DNA of 64,000 nt from Phellopilus nigrolimitatus (GCA_021029095.1 JAJOHG010000001.1:372001-436000); one strand, 5' to 3'. Positions 49,485 through 60,124 are shown, numbered from the stretch's first letter. Numbers and translations are program-made. Notes: generated by a model not told the origin, from the letters alone.

Positions 49485-50300
49485 ATGACGACTGTTGAAC
49501 CGCCAGCGGGCCCGCTGCCGCCGGTGTCGCCCACCACGAACGGCGCCCTCCCGCCCGCCGACGGGCCCGCGCCACCCGCACTAGCCGCGCCCGCATCGAC
49601 GTTCGACGCCGCGTCATGCGCAGCTACTTCCTGCTACTGCCGACCGCGCTCGGGGCGTGCCGCTGGACGAGCTCAGCGCGCAGCTCTTCGACGCCGACTT
49701 CGCCGAGCCCGTCGCGCGCTTCGCGGCCGAGGACGGCGGCCCGCTCTATGTCGTCAAGATGAAAGACGAGGTCGAAGGTGCGCGGCGCCCCGCTTTTTTC
49801 TTTCTTTGCACCCTCTCGCGCGCGGGCCGGTGGACGCTGACTGCCTTTCGTTTTTTTGCCCTTTTCCTTTTTGCCCTTTTTTTTTTGTTCTTCGTTTTCG
49901 GCCCACGCATAGTCGACGCGCGGCCGACGCACAGCTACCGCATCACCGCGTCGCTGATGTACTGGCCGGCGCACGTCACGACCATTGTGCTCGTCAAGCT
50001 CGGCGCGGCGCTCGACATGCTCGTGCCACTCGCACCGCAGCAGTAATTTATCAACCTGTCCGGCGACGACGAGACGCCCTACGAGAGTCTGCACTCGCTG
50101 GTGAGCGGAGCCGTGAAGCCGTGAAGCCGTGGTTTGATGCCTTCGTTGGGGCGCGGGGAGGGGGCAAGGACGGGGACAGCAAAATGGGTGAGTAACATTG
50201 ATATTTTCGCAACAAATGTATAACAAAATCACATCTTAAGGCATACCAATTACAAAGAAGAAATTAGCCGAGCTCGAGCTCTACATTATACCAGCCGGTC
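49485..50300 (+). pseudogene. Cytoplasmic dynein heavy chain N-terminal fragment
   Basis: Reads as the start of a dynein heavy chain ('MTTVEPPAGPLPP'), then 'RSYFLLLPTALG', 'LDELSAQLFDADFAEPVARF', 'LYVVKMKDEVEG', 'PTHSYRITASLMYWPAHVT', 'FINLSGDDETPYESLHSLVS', 'AVKPWFDAFVG', and after an intron 'GIPITKKKLAELEL', where it ends. At least two frame breaks occur near 49610-49660. Introns are retained, so the copy was made at DNA level. The remaining ~4000 residues are absent. Confidence 0.8.
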
Positions 50301-51639
50301 AAAGTCTACGATGTTGAACGTCGGCAACCCTAGAAACCGGCTAAAGAACGCCCGATGTCCACACACTAGCGAATGAGATCTGTAAATCAGGTTGTTGCGC
50401 ATATCTTCACCATTTAGCTTGTGTTATAAATGGCAGTCAGCAAGACTTTTTAACAGGAGAAGACGTACGAATACCACCGGAATCCAGACGATCAAATTGA
50501 GTATTGTTGCGTAGGAATTTTGAAATATAAGTATATACGCATTTCCGCAGTTGTGCGATCCGAAACAAATGTAAGGTGGTTTCAGACAGGTTCAGGATGA
50601 GAAATTACCGGATATGAAGAAATAGTACATCGCACCGACCTGATACAATAGAAGAAAGGCGGTGCTCGTGTCTGTGCATCGCAGTCCAATTCTGTTTTCG
50701 GGACAGGCACATTTTTTTAGCAGTGACTCGAGGAAACAGAAAGACCGGACTCACAAGACCTCCTAGTTGATGACGCTAGCGTACCTATGGATGTTTGAAG
50801 CTTCACGAAGTAACTTCCTGCCAGATGTCCACGGCGAGGTCGCCGATTATGCGATAGCATGTGGACGGCGCACGAAATGAAAAGAGATTTGTGCTAGGTA
50901 AGAGAGCAGGAAAATGTACTGTCTAGCGTATCCAATGATGAGGTGTGGCTGAAGCATGATTGGTATATGATTGTGTCCTGAGCTCGCCCGGCGATGACGG
51001 CACGGACCTCATTCACAAAACCGCCGAGCGTAGACGATACAAAGGACACAGAGCCTTTCAGTGAGCTTCAGGCAGCAAATGCAACTCAAGGGAAGGAGAG
51101 AACGGTTTCGCAATCCCAGCGTTGAAGCTGAGAGCTCAATATGTCTGATCGCGTCGATTGGGTAAGTCTACGAACGCGGAGGTGATGTGAAACTACATTC
51201 CGTTACAGACTGCTCTGCTTGAGAAGAGACAGCTACCTAGCAGATTTGATCCATAAAATATGCGAGAAAACGGAATGAGGAAAAAAACATGGACTTACTG
51301 TATAATTTATTGAGTAAGACGAAGGCTTTCTCGGTATAGCCCGCTTCAAACTCGACCAGAGAATAAACAAACAGGTATCACTGTTCGCTGTCGAAGTCCG
51401 AGGACACAAGGAAACTATAGGGCAGAAAAAGGTAGAACTTAGTCAACTCAAATGAGCTTGAGTAGTTGCAACCACGGATGGCTCAGGAAGAGCGTTGAAT
51501 AAGGACACTAACGTTCAATCTTCAATTTCTAATTCACTAAAACTAATTGTACACAATGACAGACAGTCTCATGTACCACGCTATCAGATTTCAATATACA
51601 CAGACGTATTCACATTCTTATTCAAATTCTTACTATTTC
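50301..51639. other. No gene; weak minus-strand membrane-protein-like remnants
   Basis: Minus-strand translation near 50740-50600 ('RIGLRCTDTSTAFLLLYQVG') and 50540-50460 ('FQNSYATILNLIVWIPVVFV') looks like helices of an orphan seven-helix protein, but stops separate them and no gene can be assembled. Confidence 0.35.
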
Positions 51640-54367
51640 TCTTGTCGCAGCTCACAAGTAGAACATGGAGACCCGAAGATTCTCGTGGACACCTGTGCCC
51701 CACAGCTCTTTCGCCCTGCGCAGGATCGGTGCTTCGTCATGGCGCTCTCCCTGCTGTCCGGCGGAGGCAGAAGGATCTTGTGCAGGTATAGAGCGTGCAG
51801 GTATAGCCACGCTCGCTGGCGCGCTCGTTCCGCCGCGTACGCCGGTGGGACCAGCCACCCGCTCTTCGTTACAGGCGCCCACAGGTAGCTCGCGTCGTGC
51901 GCGCCCTGCTGGATGTTTTCCGCGGGGAAACAATTCTCGTCGAATATCACCGTGTAGCGCGTCGCATGCGCACTGTACCTTGCTGCCCCACGTGCGCCTG
52001 CAGGAAGAAATCGAAGCTATACACCGCAATGACGCGGAACACGACGACACGTTCAGGAAGGGTCTTCATATGCTTCAAATATTCATTCAGACGCTCGATC
52101 AGCATTTGCTTGACCCCGGTAGTCATCTGTTTTAATAAAACGGTCGGAATAGAATCAAAGACATTGCTCGCCTCTTTTCCGTGCTCTTGGAGGCCAAGAC
52201 TTGCGGGATAGTTCTTATCGCAGTTCGCTACGATAGCAGCAATTGACGGCGTCCCTTTTACGCAGCCAACGCCAGGGTGTGTCAAGTCCATTCCGATGAG
52301 AATTGTGCTTTTGAGCTCACGTCGAGCTGGTGGCTGACACCGCCAAGCTTCGTGTTGATTTTGAGCACGATACTCGAGAGGTATCGATCCTGACCTTTCT
52401 CTTTTCTAAGACTCGCCATTTGCATGCAGACGGTTGCGATCCCGAGCTTGGAGTCACATACTTTCTTCAGACCCGGGTAGATCTCGATAATGGATGCGAA
52501 AACAAGTATGATATTCGGACACCCAGGGAACGTCTAAATATCATTCTCGATCGCATCGATTGCTGCGGGACGCAGCAGGTCGCGTGGGTTCGTTTGGGAA
52601 GCCGCACGAAGAGCAGCAGTGGGAGCGCGTCGTCGACCTGCATCCTGCCCGCCAGGCACGTCGCCGGGAACCGCGTCACGACACCGCGCAGCGCAGGGTC
52701 CGAGGAATCCCTGAAGTCCTTGCACCCCTTGTCCGCAAGGACGGAAAAGGTGGCGCCAGTAAGCGGCGCGAGCTGGTGTAATGGCACGTCACATGTTCCA
52801 GGATCCGCTGGCGACGGTGAGAGGGCCCGACGAGTATATCACTTTGGGTGGGCTGAGCAGGCGTGCAGAGCCGACCGCCATGTCGACAGAGAACTCGATG
52901 CCGAATCCCTGTATGGGCGGCGCGCACTGATGCAGACCTAGTATTCCGATTCCCTGCTCTGTGATCGCCTTAGCATTGATGTACGGAGGGTTGGTCGAGT
53001 ACTTCGCCATCTCCGCAGCCTCGCTCCCAGAGAGCATGTCCGCGAAAGGCTGGCCCGGCTCAATCTCATAGAGTTCTGCAGGAACAAAGATATCCTTCAT
53101 CTTGTTTCCCACATTGATAACGGAAAAGTTGTCCGCATGTTGGAGGCGGATGTTGAAATCTGTACATGAGCATCTAAGATCCAGCTAGTCACACTTGCCA
53201 GTTGTGCTTACTTTGTTGAAAGTACTGTTCCACGCTGACCATCCCACCCAGTTCGGCACACTGGAAGACTGTCTTCCTTGCCGACTGGCTTCCGAAAGCC
53301 TTGATTCTGCTCTTCCTGCAGTAGCCTAGATGCTTCGTCGTGACCCGGTAAGAAGCTCTAAGGGCTGCTTGCCCCGTACAATGTCTGTTTATATTTGATC
53401 ATCGCATCGCTAAGACACACATTCGGGCAAACGTGCCCATGCAGACGCTGATGTTGACCATGAGCTTCTTGTACACTGGGCGCACACTTGCGAAGAACCC
53501 CTTCCATGCTTCGAGACCCACACTGAGAGCGAGCGGAGATTCGCCCAAAACTGCAGGAGGAAACAAGTAACCTTTCTTGTCGGGCACGCTCGTGTGTGAC
53601 GCATGCGCGGTCGTGATGAGATTGAATGCAGAGATTATCGGAAGAGGATTATATCTCACATCCTCGCCTCACAGGTAGCTAGAGATATTTTGTTTTCGAT
53701 CAGTCGCATATCTAGTTGAGAACATGAACGCTTACCGATCCAAGTCTGCAGCCCTCAGTTCCTTGTGCTCGAGAGTCTTGAGTGTGTAAACCCTCTCAGA
53801 TCCTTCTAAGACTGTCGCAGAAAAGTCTGCAGGAAGGCGGCTTCTCGACACCAGCCTCTGCGTCCAGTCGTGTGCTATCTCGTGGAGGTATGGTGCAACC
53901 TCCGGCATGGATTCTAGGAGCTTGAATACGCGCTTACGAATAGCCGCAGAGACCACATCGGGAGCATCCACGACTGGGTAGTCGTACAAAACGACATCCT
54001 TCGGATACTTGAGCGCAAAGAAATTCGCGCGAACTGCAATCGCGGCATTGCACTTCCCAAACTCTGGACACTGGGCAGCGGCGGGTTCGAGCGCAGCCCG
54101 GGCGGGTACACATTGCCCACGCTGGCGGAGGTTCGGTTCAGCGAAAAGCCCTGCGGCTGCGCCATGGCGAGGCACTGCCGGTGCTCGAGATGCTGTTGCT
54201 CCTGCAACACGACAAGCATCCGCAGGTTCACCACCGTGGGATTCATGCTGCCCCAGACATCGTAGTGCAAGCCGGACCCCAGTAGAGACGTGTCCCAGTT
54301 TGCGCATGTAAAGCTGAAAGTTTGAGAATGTGCTACCAAACCCGAAGCCCATTACATCATCAACCAT
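51640..54367 (-). pseudogene. Argonaute (QDE-2-like) pseudogene
   Basis: Argonaute binds small RNAs for RNA silencing. Fragments appear in the proper order on the minus strand: N domain 'AAIAVRANFFALKYPKDVVL'; linker 'YNPLPIISAFNLITTAHASH', 'GVEAWKGFF.SVRP'-type 'LEAWKGFFASVRPVYKKLMV'; PAZ end 'FVPAELYEIEPGQPF'; MID 'FPGCPNIILVFASIIEIYPG', 'QDRYLSSIVLKINTKLGGVS'; PIWI 'GMDLTHPGVG', 'GTPSIAAIVANCDKNYP', 'FDFFLQAHVGQQGTVR', 'YTVIFDENCFPAENIQ', 'WLVPPAYAAERAR'. Frame breaks occur after 'GSWNM', just before 'ILIGMD' and before 'YTVIFD'. The segment between 'LPERVVVFR' and 'FDFFLQAHV', which carries the second catalytic Asp region, is missing. Not functional as read. Confidence 0.85.
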
Positions 54368-54490
54368 GTGAAACCATCACAAACCACAGCCAAACCACAG
54401 CCAAACCACAGCAAACCACAGTCTAAACCACAAAAACCACAGTGTTGCAGAAAAAAACCACAGTGTTGCAAAAAAAAACCACAGCCAAGG
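54366..54490 (+). repeat. AAACCACA-type short repeat array, right arm
   Basis: About ten imperfect units of AAACCACA(GCC) with interspersed A-runs and GTGTTGC. It is the inverted counterpart of the array at 49080-49200 and starts right at the N-terminal end of the Argonaute pseudogene. Confidence 0.8.
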
Positions 54491-54710
54491 AATACAGGGA
54501 GTTGGACTTTCTGTACAGCACCTTAAGTGTTCGGCTTAGACACTTGATCTCTCGACAATATTTTTTTTGTACTTAGACTAGACTCTATGAAGCATAGGTA
54601 AAAGTAAGTAGGAAGTACGATGTTGCGACTACAAAAAAGTTGGGTGTTGAGGAAAAAAGTTGGCAAATGAGTTGAAAGTTGGTAAAAAAAGTTGAGTCTT
54701 CGATTAAACA

Positions 54711-56378
54711 ATGAAAAATACACTCATACCTCTCCCTCCGCTCTTGATCTCCATGGCCAGCCACGTCGTCCCCGACCCGGCTCCCAATGCTCCTTACATT
54801 CCCTCCGTCGTCGAAGCGGCCAACTACTATTATGGCTTCCCCTCCAAGCCCCGTCTCGTGGCTCGTTCTAGCTGCGATGTTTGGATGAGGCCCACCGGTC
54901 CCGAGGCCTACCTCGTGCCCAAGGGCTTAATGCCACTCGGTTCCCACAGCCTCGCGACCGTCTGGGAGGACATGATCGGTCCCGCCTTGTCTCGTTGCCT
55001 TGACGAGAAGGAGGTCAAGTGGCTCACCATGACGCCCGCTCGTATCGACATCGACGACCAACCTTCTCGTCCCGTCGTCGTCCTCGTAGGAGTCGAGCCT
55101 GGCTCTCTCACCCACGAGCTCGGCATCGCGGCCGCTGTCGCATGCCGTGCGGTTCTCATCGCCAACTCCATCCTCGACGTCCACGTCGAAATCCGCGAAT
55201 CCAAGCCCAGCCTTGGTGCCTCGCTGTATAGGCCCGCCGTCACGTCTAACCCTGCCCACCACCTCATCGAACCCTTCGCCACTTCCCTCGGTCTCCCCAT
55301 CAGTTACGCAAAGACGACCTACTGCCAGGGAACCGCAGGGTTCTTCTACACGGACAGTGCGAGGCCCGGGAAGCTCTTCATGCTCACCGCGCGCCATGTT
55401 CTCTTTCATCCGGACGAGACGCCGAACGACCTGTACGTCTTTAAGGATGGCACTGGTGCTCCACAGAGGAAGGTCATCCTGTTAGGAAAGGCCGCCTTCG
55501 ACGCTCGCGTCGCGGACATCGAGGCCGCGATCCTTGATAAGGAGGTCATAGTCGTGCAGCTGGCGAAGCGTGCGGCGGCGGCTGAAGCGTTGGAAGACTT
55601 AGACGAGGCCGAGGCCGCAGACGAAAAGGAGGCGGTGCAGACTGAGATGGAGCAGGCGGAGAAGGCGATCTCGGCCTTCAAGAAGTTGCGTGCTGATGTC
55701 CTCCGTGACTGGAAGGACGAGGGCAGTCGGGTTATCGGCCACGTCGTCCTGTCGCCGCCCTTCACGCTCAACTTCGGTACCGATGGGTATACCGAAGACT
55801 GGGCAGTCTTCGAGATCCACAGCACCATGATCGCGCGGCTGAACTTCATCGGGAACGCCATCGACCTCGGTTCCGTCGGCGTCGACGTCCTTACGTCGTG
55901 GATGTATCCCGACTCCGCCAACCCGCATTCCTTCGATTACCCCGGCAACCGTCTCCTCCGTTTCTCCGGCACTGTATCGGATGAAGAGATGCGCCGTCCT
56001 CCTTCGCACACCCAAGACCAGGACAAGGATGCCGTGATCATGGTCCTGAAGAACGGCAACACCTCGGGCCTGACCGTCGGCCGTCTCAACAACGTTCGTT
56101 CTGTCGTTCGCCATTACTTCGAGGGCCAGCCTGGTGTGGCGTCGAAGGAGGTAGCCGTTCTTCCTCGCACCTCCAAGTCCGGCGCCTTTTCCGCGCCCGG
56201 AGACTCCGGTTCTGTCGTCGTCGATGGCAAGGGCCGTGTCTGCGGAATACTCACCGGCGGCGACGGAGCCACGGACGTGTCCGACGTCACCTTCGTCACC
56301 TCCATCAACTTCCTCCTCAAGCGCCTCGCGGAGAACGGCGTCAAGGCCAACATCTTCCCCAAGCAGGCTAATCTCTGA
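54711..56378 (+). CDS. Single-exon trypsin-fold (PA clan) protein with coiled-coil insert
   Basis: Predicted serine peptidase of the trypsin/HtrA fold, 555 residues without introns, unlike every other sizeable host gene here. An N-terminal alpha/beta domain (about residues 25-200) precedes the peptidase domain. Putative triad: His229 in 'LTARHV', Asp363 in 'TEDWAVFEI', Ser499 in 'APGDSGSVV'. Between His and Asp lies a long charged coiled coil (about 262-335). No signal peptide or membrane segment, so a cytosolic location is inferred. Third codon positions are strongly G/C. The first ATG is 54711; the ATG at 54753 sits in CCATGG ('MASHVVPDPAPNAP') and may be the true start. Substrate unknown; it could also be a non-peptidase using the fold. 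Confidence 0.78.
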   Translation: MKNTLIPLPPLLISMASHVVPDPAPNAPYIPSVVEAANYYYGFPSKPRLVARSSCDVWMRPTGPEAYLVPKGLMPLGSHSLATVWEDMIGPALSRCLDEKEVKWLTMTPARIDIDDQPSRPVVVLVGVEPGSLTHELGIAAAVACRAVLIANSILDVHVEIRESKPSLGASLYRPAVTSNPAHHLIEPFATSLGLPISYAKTTYCQGTAGFFYTDSARPGKLFMLTARHVLFHPDETPNDLYVFKDGTGAPQRKVILLGKAAFDARVADIEAAILDKEVIVVQLAKRAAAAEALEDLDEAEAADEKEAVQTEMEQAEKAISAFKKLRADVLRDWKDEGSRVIGHVVLSPPFTLNFGTDGYTEDWAVFEIHSTMIARLNFIGNAIDLGSVGVDVLTSWMYPDSANPHSFDYPGNRLLRFSGTVSDEEMRRPPSHTQDQDKDAVIMVLKNGNTSGLTVGRLNNVRSVVRHYFEGQPGVASKEVAVLPRTSKSGAFSAPGDSGSVVVDGKGRVCGILTGGDGATDVSDVTFVTSINFLLKRLAENGVKANIFPKQANL

Positions 56379-57200
56379 ACGCTGTCGTATGTCCTTCTCT
56401 ACGCCTTTTCCGCCCGGCCCCTCTGATCTTTCTTTTCTGCTCCCCCTTTTTCCCAGTCTCCGTCGTCGCACCCGTTTGTTCCTCCCCTTCTTTCTTGGCT
56501 CGTCCGTCTCCTCTTGCTATGAACTCGCCGTCAGTTAGAGTACGTATCGCATCTGTCCCCCGTACGGTACTGTGGCTCGTGTTGGTCGGGACGTGTTCTT
56601 GCATGTTGCGCTAGTCGTTGGATCGTCTTGTGTTCTTGATTGCTTACGTTGTACGCGCATTCGATATGCCGTTTCTGAAATATCATCGTCGTCTTTTGTG
56701 CCCCTTATCATCGTTATTATCGTCGCCTTGTGCGCCTCTCAACGTACTGCTAACAAATTGAAGTGTCTCTCTCGCGATTAATGACGAAGTCGACTCATGA
56801 CACCCCGAAAGTTATCTTCTCGTTCTGTACTCGTCTCCGCTCAGTACAGCGCATAAACTAACCAACGTTACGCGACCATTCAGACGACGTCCGCGACTTA
56901 GGTAACTTGATATAAGGCCTCGCTACCGATATGAATCGATACCCGTTTCCGTAAAGTACTAGTCTAGGTAACCCAAAGTACTAATTATGTTTCTGTGTCA
57001 GTCACGTATAAGAACGGCACTTTAGAGCATCGCCGAGATACCCGCTCAGAGATTAAACAATTCACTCGGTACGGCGACGACGAAGAAGCTGATGTCGTCG
57101 TTCGGTGTTCGCTCACGGTCATTCAATCGCGACTGCAAACTAAAGTGTTCGGGTTCTAAACCATACTAGAGAACAATGGTACACTACCTCGTACTAAAGC
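56379..57200. other. Intergenic, 3' flank of the trypsin-fold gene
   Basis: T-rich 3' UTR-like sequence after the stop, then 400 bases with no ORF of interest before the 3' end of the next, minus-strand gene. Confidence 0.45.
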
Positions 57201-58187
57201 TCAAAGAACACTACTACGGAAGCTGACCAGGACCGATTTCATTCGATACAACGGAGCAGAAAGCTTGCCGACAATGATGTCGTCACACGGTTCCATCACC
57301 TTCTCGCCTACTTTCTCGTCCAAGACCGACATCGCTTGATCGAGTGCCGGACTATAGCAGGAGGTCGAAGGGATGCCCCCGTATGCCGACAACTTGTTGA
57401 GAGCGACGCTAGCCGGAATGCGCTATAATGGACAAGGTAATAGGGGGAGGGGGACGTGTGATTAGCATTGCGAAACTCAAAAGCGAAGAATGAAGACGAC
57501 GAACAGACAAGGGCCGACTTATAGGGTCGTAGAAGGGATCCAGACGGGACCAGGCGAAGCCAAATGCGTCTTCCCTAACCCGGTCGATCCAGTTACGACT
57601 CCAAGAAGGGCGGATCTCTCAGCGACGGAGATAAAAGGGAAGCGGAACGAAGAGAACATACATCCAGCGACGGTCACGACGCCATTGGACCACCTTGTCG
57701 AAGTCACGGAGCCGGATCGTCAGGCAGCAGTTGACCCACGACCGCTTTCCGAGCCAGCCGACGTATGTGTAGATGGACCGTTCATTGAGCAACTCGACGA
57801 CCCCATCGTCCCCGAGTCTGAGGAGTATGGCGCGGTTGATGACCATGTATGGCCCGGATCGACCGATATGAGTGACGATCAGGTCGCCGTGGTTCTTGAC
57901 CCACTTGACGAAATTGGGGTCGTGTTCCTCCTCTAGGTTGTCGAAGTGGAAGAGTTGCCAACGAAGCGCCGCTGGCGAGAAAACGGGGTAAGTCGCGGAT
58001 TCCAAGTACGAGTAGGGGAGACACGACACGAGATAGAGAGAAGAGGAGATGGGTGGCTCACCTGCAAGAGCGAGACGTAGGAACCGTGTGAGGAACGCGG
58101 CACCACTCCTGAGACCGCGTCGCGGACGATGGGCTTCGCGACGGCGATGACCGACCCACCTCATCAGCTCGTCGTCCGCAGGCTCAC
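57201..58187 (-). pseudogene. Host gene truncated at its 5' side by an LTR retrotransposon, family unknown
   Basis: Minus-strand exons read 'ADDELMRWVGHRRREAHRP' to 'FLTRFLRLALA' (intron), 'LRWQLFHFDNLEEEHDPNFV', 'WVKNHGDLIVTHIGRSGPYM', 'LLNERSIYTYVGWLGKRSWV' (intron), 'SWSRNWIDRVREDAFGFAWS' (intron), 'ALNKLSAYGGIPSTSC', 'PALDQAMSVLDEKVGEKVME' and a stop at 57201-57203. The frame runs upstream straight into the LTR boundary at 58190 where it meets a stop, so the original start and any earlier exons are displaced. Function unknown; Trp/Arg-rich, no membrane segments. Confidence 0.55.
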
Positions 58188-58189
58188 CC

Positions 58190-58695
58190 TGTTACGGAGT
58201 AACAGGGTCTTGCCTAATGGAGCGAGGAGCGTGACTGTGGACAGTGATGTGACGAGTGACGTGAGGCTTGACTGTGACAAGGCGACGATGGCTATGGCAA
58301 GACTGTGAAGCGCAGAGCGCAGGACTATGAAGAGCAAGGGCGATGAATAGCAAGACTATGCTAGCTACTGAACAAGGAGGTCAAGCTGGGGCTTAAGGTC
58401 CCAGCGATGTACCTATATATACTGTGAGGCTGACTATGATGTCAGTGGAGCTATGGAGTCATGCGCAGCATGACATGAGGGGAGCGTGAGGGAAAGGCCC
58501 GTAAGGGGCATGTACAGTGGAGCATGGAATGAGGCAGTGGAGCGTGGAGCGGGGAGCACCTAGGAGGGGCGCGTACAATGAGGAAGGGGTCAGGCCATAA
58601 ACTAAGGGAAAGATAATGGAAAGGTGAAGGGCCTGACTAAGCAAGGAAGGAATGATGTAAGGGGGATCGTGAGGTAAGCAAGGTAAGTTCTAACA
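58190..58695 (-). repeat. 3' LTR (506 bases)
   Basis: On the minus strand the LTR starts TGTTAGAACTTACC and ends CTCCGTAACA, i.e. TGTTA..TAACA ends. The plus-strand left boundary also forms a perfect 10-base palindrome, ACCCTGTTAC-GGA-GTAACAGGGT, reaching into the flank. Boundaries inferred from the TG..CA ends and the adjoining polypurine tract; the other LTR is not in the window for comparison. Confidence 0.78.
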
Positions 58696-58709
58696 TTACC
58701 CCCTCTTTA
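58696..58709 (-). promoter_or_regulatory. Polypurine tract
   Basis: Minus strand AAAGAGGGGGTAA immediately before the LTR start TGTTAG; primes plus-strand DNA synthesis in LTR retrotransposons. Confidence 0.75.
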
Positions 58710-59101
58710 AGACCGACAGTTCGCCGAGACTGTCAAAGAAAACAAAGGAAAGGCGAAAAGAAAACGCGATAAGGCGAAATAAACGCCAATAAGCAGTTAC
58801 AATGCGCGTGAAGGAAGTCAAAACTGAAAAGTAAAAGAGAAAACTCAACAAGAAAAAGCAAAACGAGACGAGACATGGCCGTGCCGGATTCCGAAAATCT
58901 CCAGCCGTGAAGGTTTCTCAGCATCACCAACAAGCAGAAGGTTTCGAGCGAGCCTACAACTTCAAAAAGGGTTTAACGAAAGCAATAAAGCTTACCCAAA
59001 ACGTTGGACCAGGTTTGTCAGCGTCACCTGAAAGCAGAGGGTTTCACGAATCTGTTCCCACAACGACCTCCTAGTTTAACGTCATCGCGGACGTTCCGCC
59101 C

Positions 59102-60124
59102 CTAATAATGACGGTTCGTGTGCGGGCAGTTGGTCGAAGAGTGTCCGGGGGCGAGTCTGTCGCACCATCCACATTGGTAGCGAATACAATCCTGTTGCCG
59201 ATGTCCGTCTTGGCCGCATGTGAAGCACCTGATGACCCGAGGCGAGAACTGTGTCCGAACTCGAAGCGGAGTTGCCGTGGAGTTCTCAGGGGAATTGCGC
59301 CGGTTGAGGTGTCCTTGGATCTCCTGAGGCGACATCTGAGAGAACGGGACGTCACCCATCATGGACTGTGTGAAGGGATTGACTGCGCGCCGGAAGGGAC
59401 GGGCCGTGGGTGGAGTGACCGGTGGCGATGTTCCAGCAATGAATTCATCAGGGGGTGACGGAGACGGTGACGGTGCAGCAGGAGGTGGCGGAGTCGACGG
59501 TGGAGGGACCGGAAGTCCAGGCGGAGGCGAAGTGAGATCAATGGCGCCTGTGGCTTCATCAATGGGAAAGCGGTCATTCGAGGGCCGATAGTCGTCCAGG
59601 ATAGCGAGTACACCAGCATCGAGGGCTCCTTCCAAGATTTGCCGAATTTGCCGGCGAGCCGTAGACTTTGCCTTCTCGTTTTCGTCGCGCAGTTCATCGA
59701 TATGTTCACCCATACGATTGGCGATAGCGAGGTTCTGCTCGGCTTGGTCATGGGCCTTCTGCCAGCGGACGAGATCGGGCCGTTGAGAGTCTCGGATGGT
59801 TTGACTGATGGGGCTGGCGAGACCGGGATCGACGAAGACATGACGGAGGAAAGAACGATCGTTGGCGAAGTCGAGGTTGGGCCGGTTGCCAGAGACGGGG
59901 AGCCGAGTGTGAGGTGCCGGGAGAGGATCAAAGGTGTTCAGGCGCCTCGGGGATCTCTGTGGCGTCATCGCGATAGACGGGGACGGGGTCGAGGTCGGGG
60001 ATGAGGTCTTCAGGGGGAACAAAGTGTATGGGTACGTTGCGTGCAGGGACGGCTCGGGATAGACGGTTGGGTCTGCGGTTAGGTGGGATGGATCGGAAGA
60101 CGATGTGGAGGATTTGTTGTTCAA
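59102..60124 (-). CDS. Extra retrotransposon ORF with zinc knuckles, between Pol and 3' LTR
   Basis: 340 residues. Pro/Ser-rich N-terminus, a charged helical middle ('WQKAHDQAEQNLAIANRMGE', 'ENEKAKSTARRQIRQILEGA'), a Pro-rich linker and, at the C-terminus, 'CFTCGQDGHRQQDC' (CX2CX4HX4C) plus a second variant 'CGWCDRLAPGHSSTNC'. Zinc knuckles usually belong to Gag, which in this element lies upstream of Pol, so this is a second, 3' nucleic-acid-binding ORF. It overlaps the end of the ORF at 59928-60284 in a different frame. Confidence 0.72.
   Translation of the reverse strand: MNNKSSTSSSDPSHLTADPTVYPEPSLHATYPYTLFPLKTSSPTSTPSPSIAMTPQRSPRRLNTFDPLPAPHTRLPVSGNRPNLDFANDRSFLRHVFVDPGLASPISQTIRDSQRPDLVRWQKAHDQAEQNLAIANRMGEHIDELRDENEKAKSTARRQIRQILEGALDAGVLAILDDYRPSNDRFPIDEATGAIDLTSPPPGLPVPPPSTPPPPAAPSPSPSPPDEFIAGTSPPVTPPTARPFRRAVNPFTQSMMGDVPFSQMSPQEIQGHLNRRNSPENSTATPLRVRTQFSPRVIRCFTCGQDGHRQQDCIRYQCGWCDRLAPGHSSTNCPHTNRHY

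Noticed and set aside
50301..51639. Possible STE3 pheromone receptor
   Set aside because: Hydrophobic stretches exist on the minus strand but no STE3 signature, start or exon series could be assembled.
54366..54490. AAACCACA array as a telomeric or subtelomeric repeat
   Set aside because: Fungal telomeres are usually TTAGGG; this unit is different and is paired with an inverted array 5 kb away.
55599..56471. 290-codon minus-strand ORF
   Set aside because: Antisense to the trypsin-fold gene; arises from its G/C-biased third positions and has no motif.
59361..60004. Plus-strand ORFs in the retrotransposon
   Set aside because: Shadows of the minus-strand zinc-knuckle ORF; Gly/Asp repeats mirror its Pro/Ser codons.
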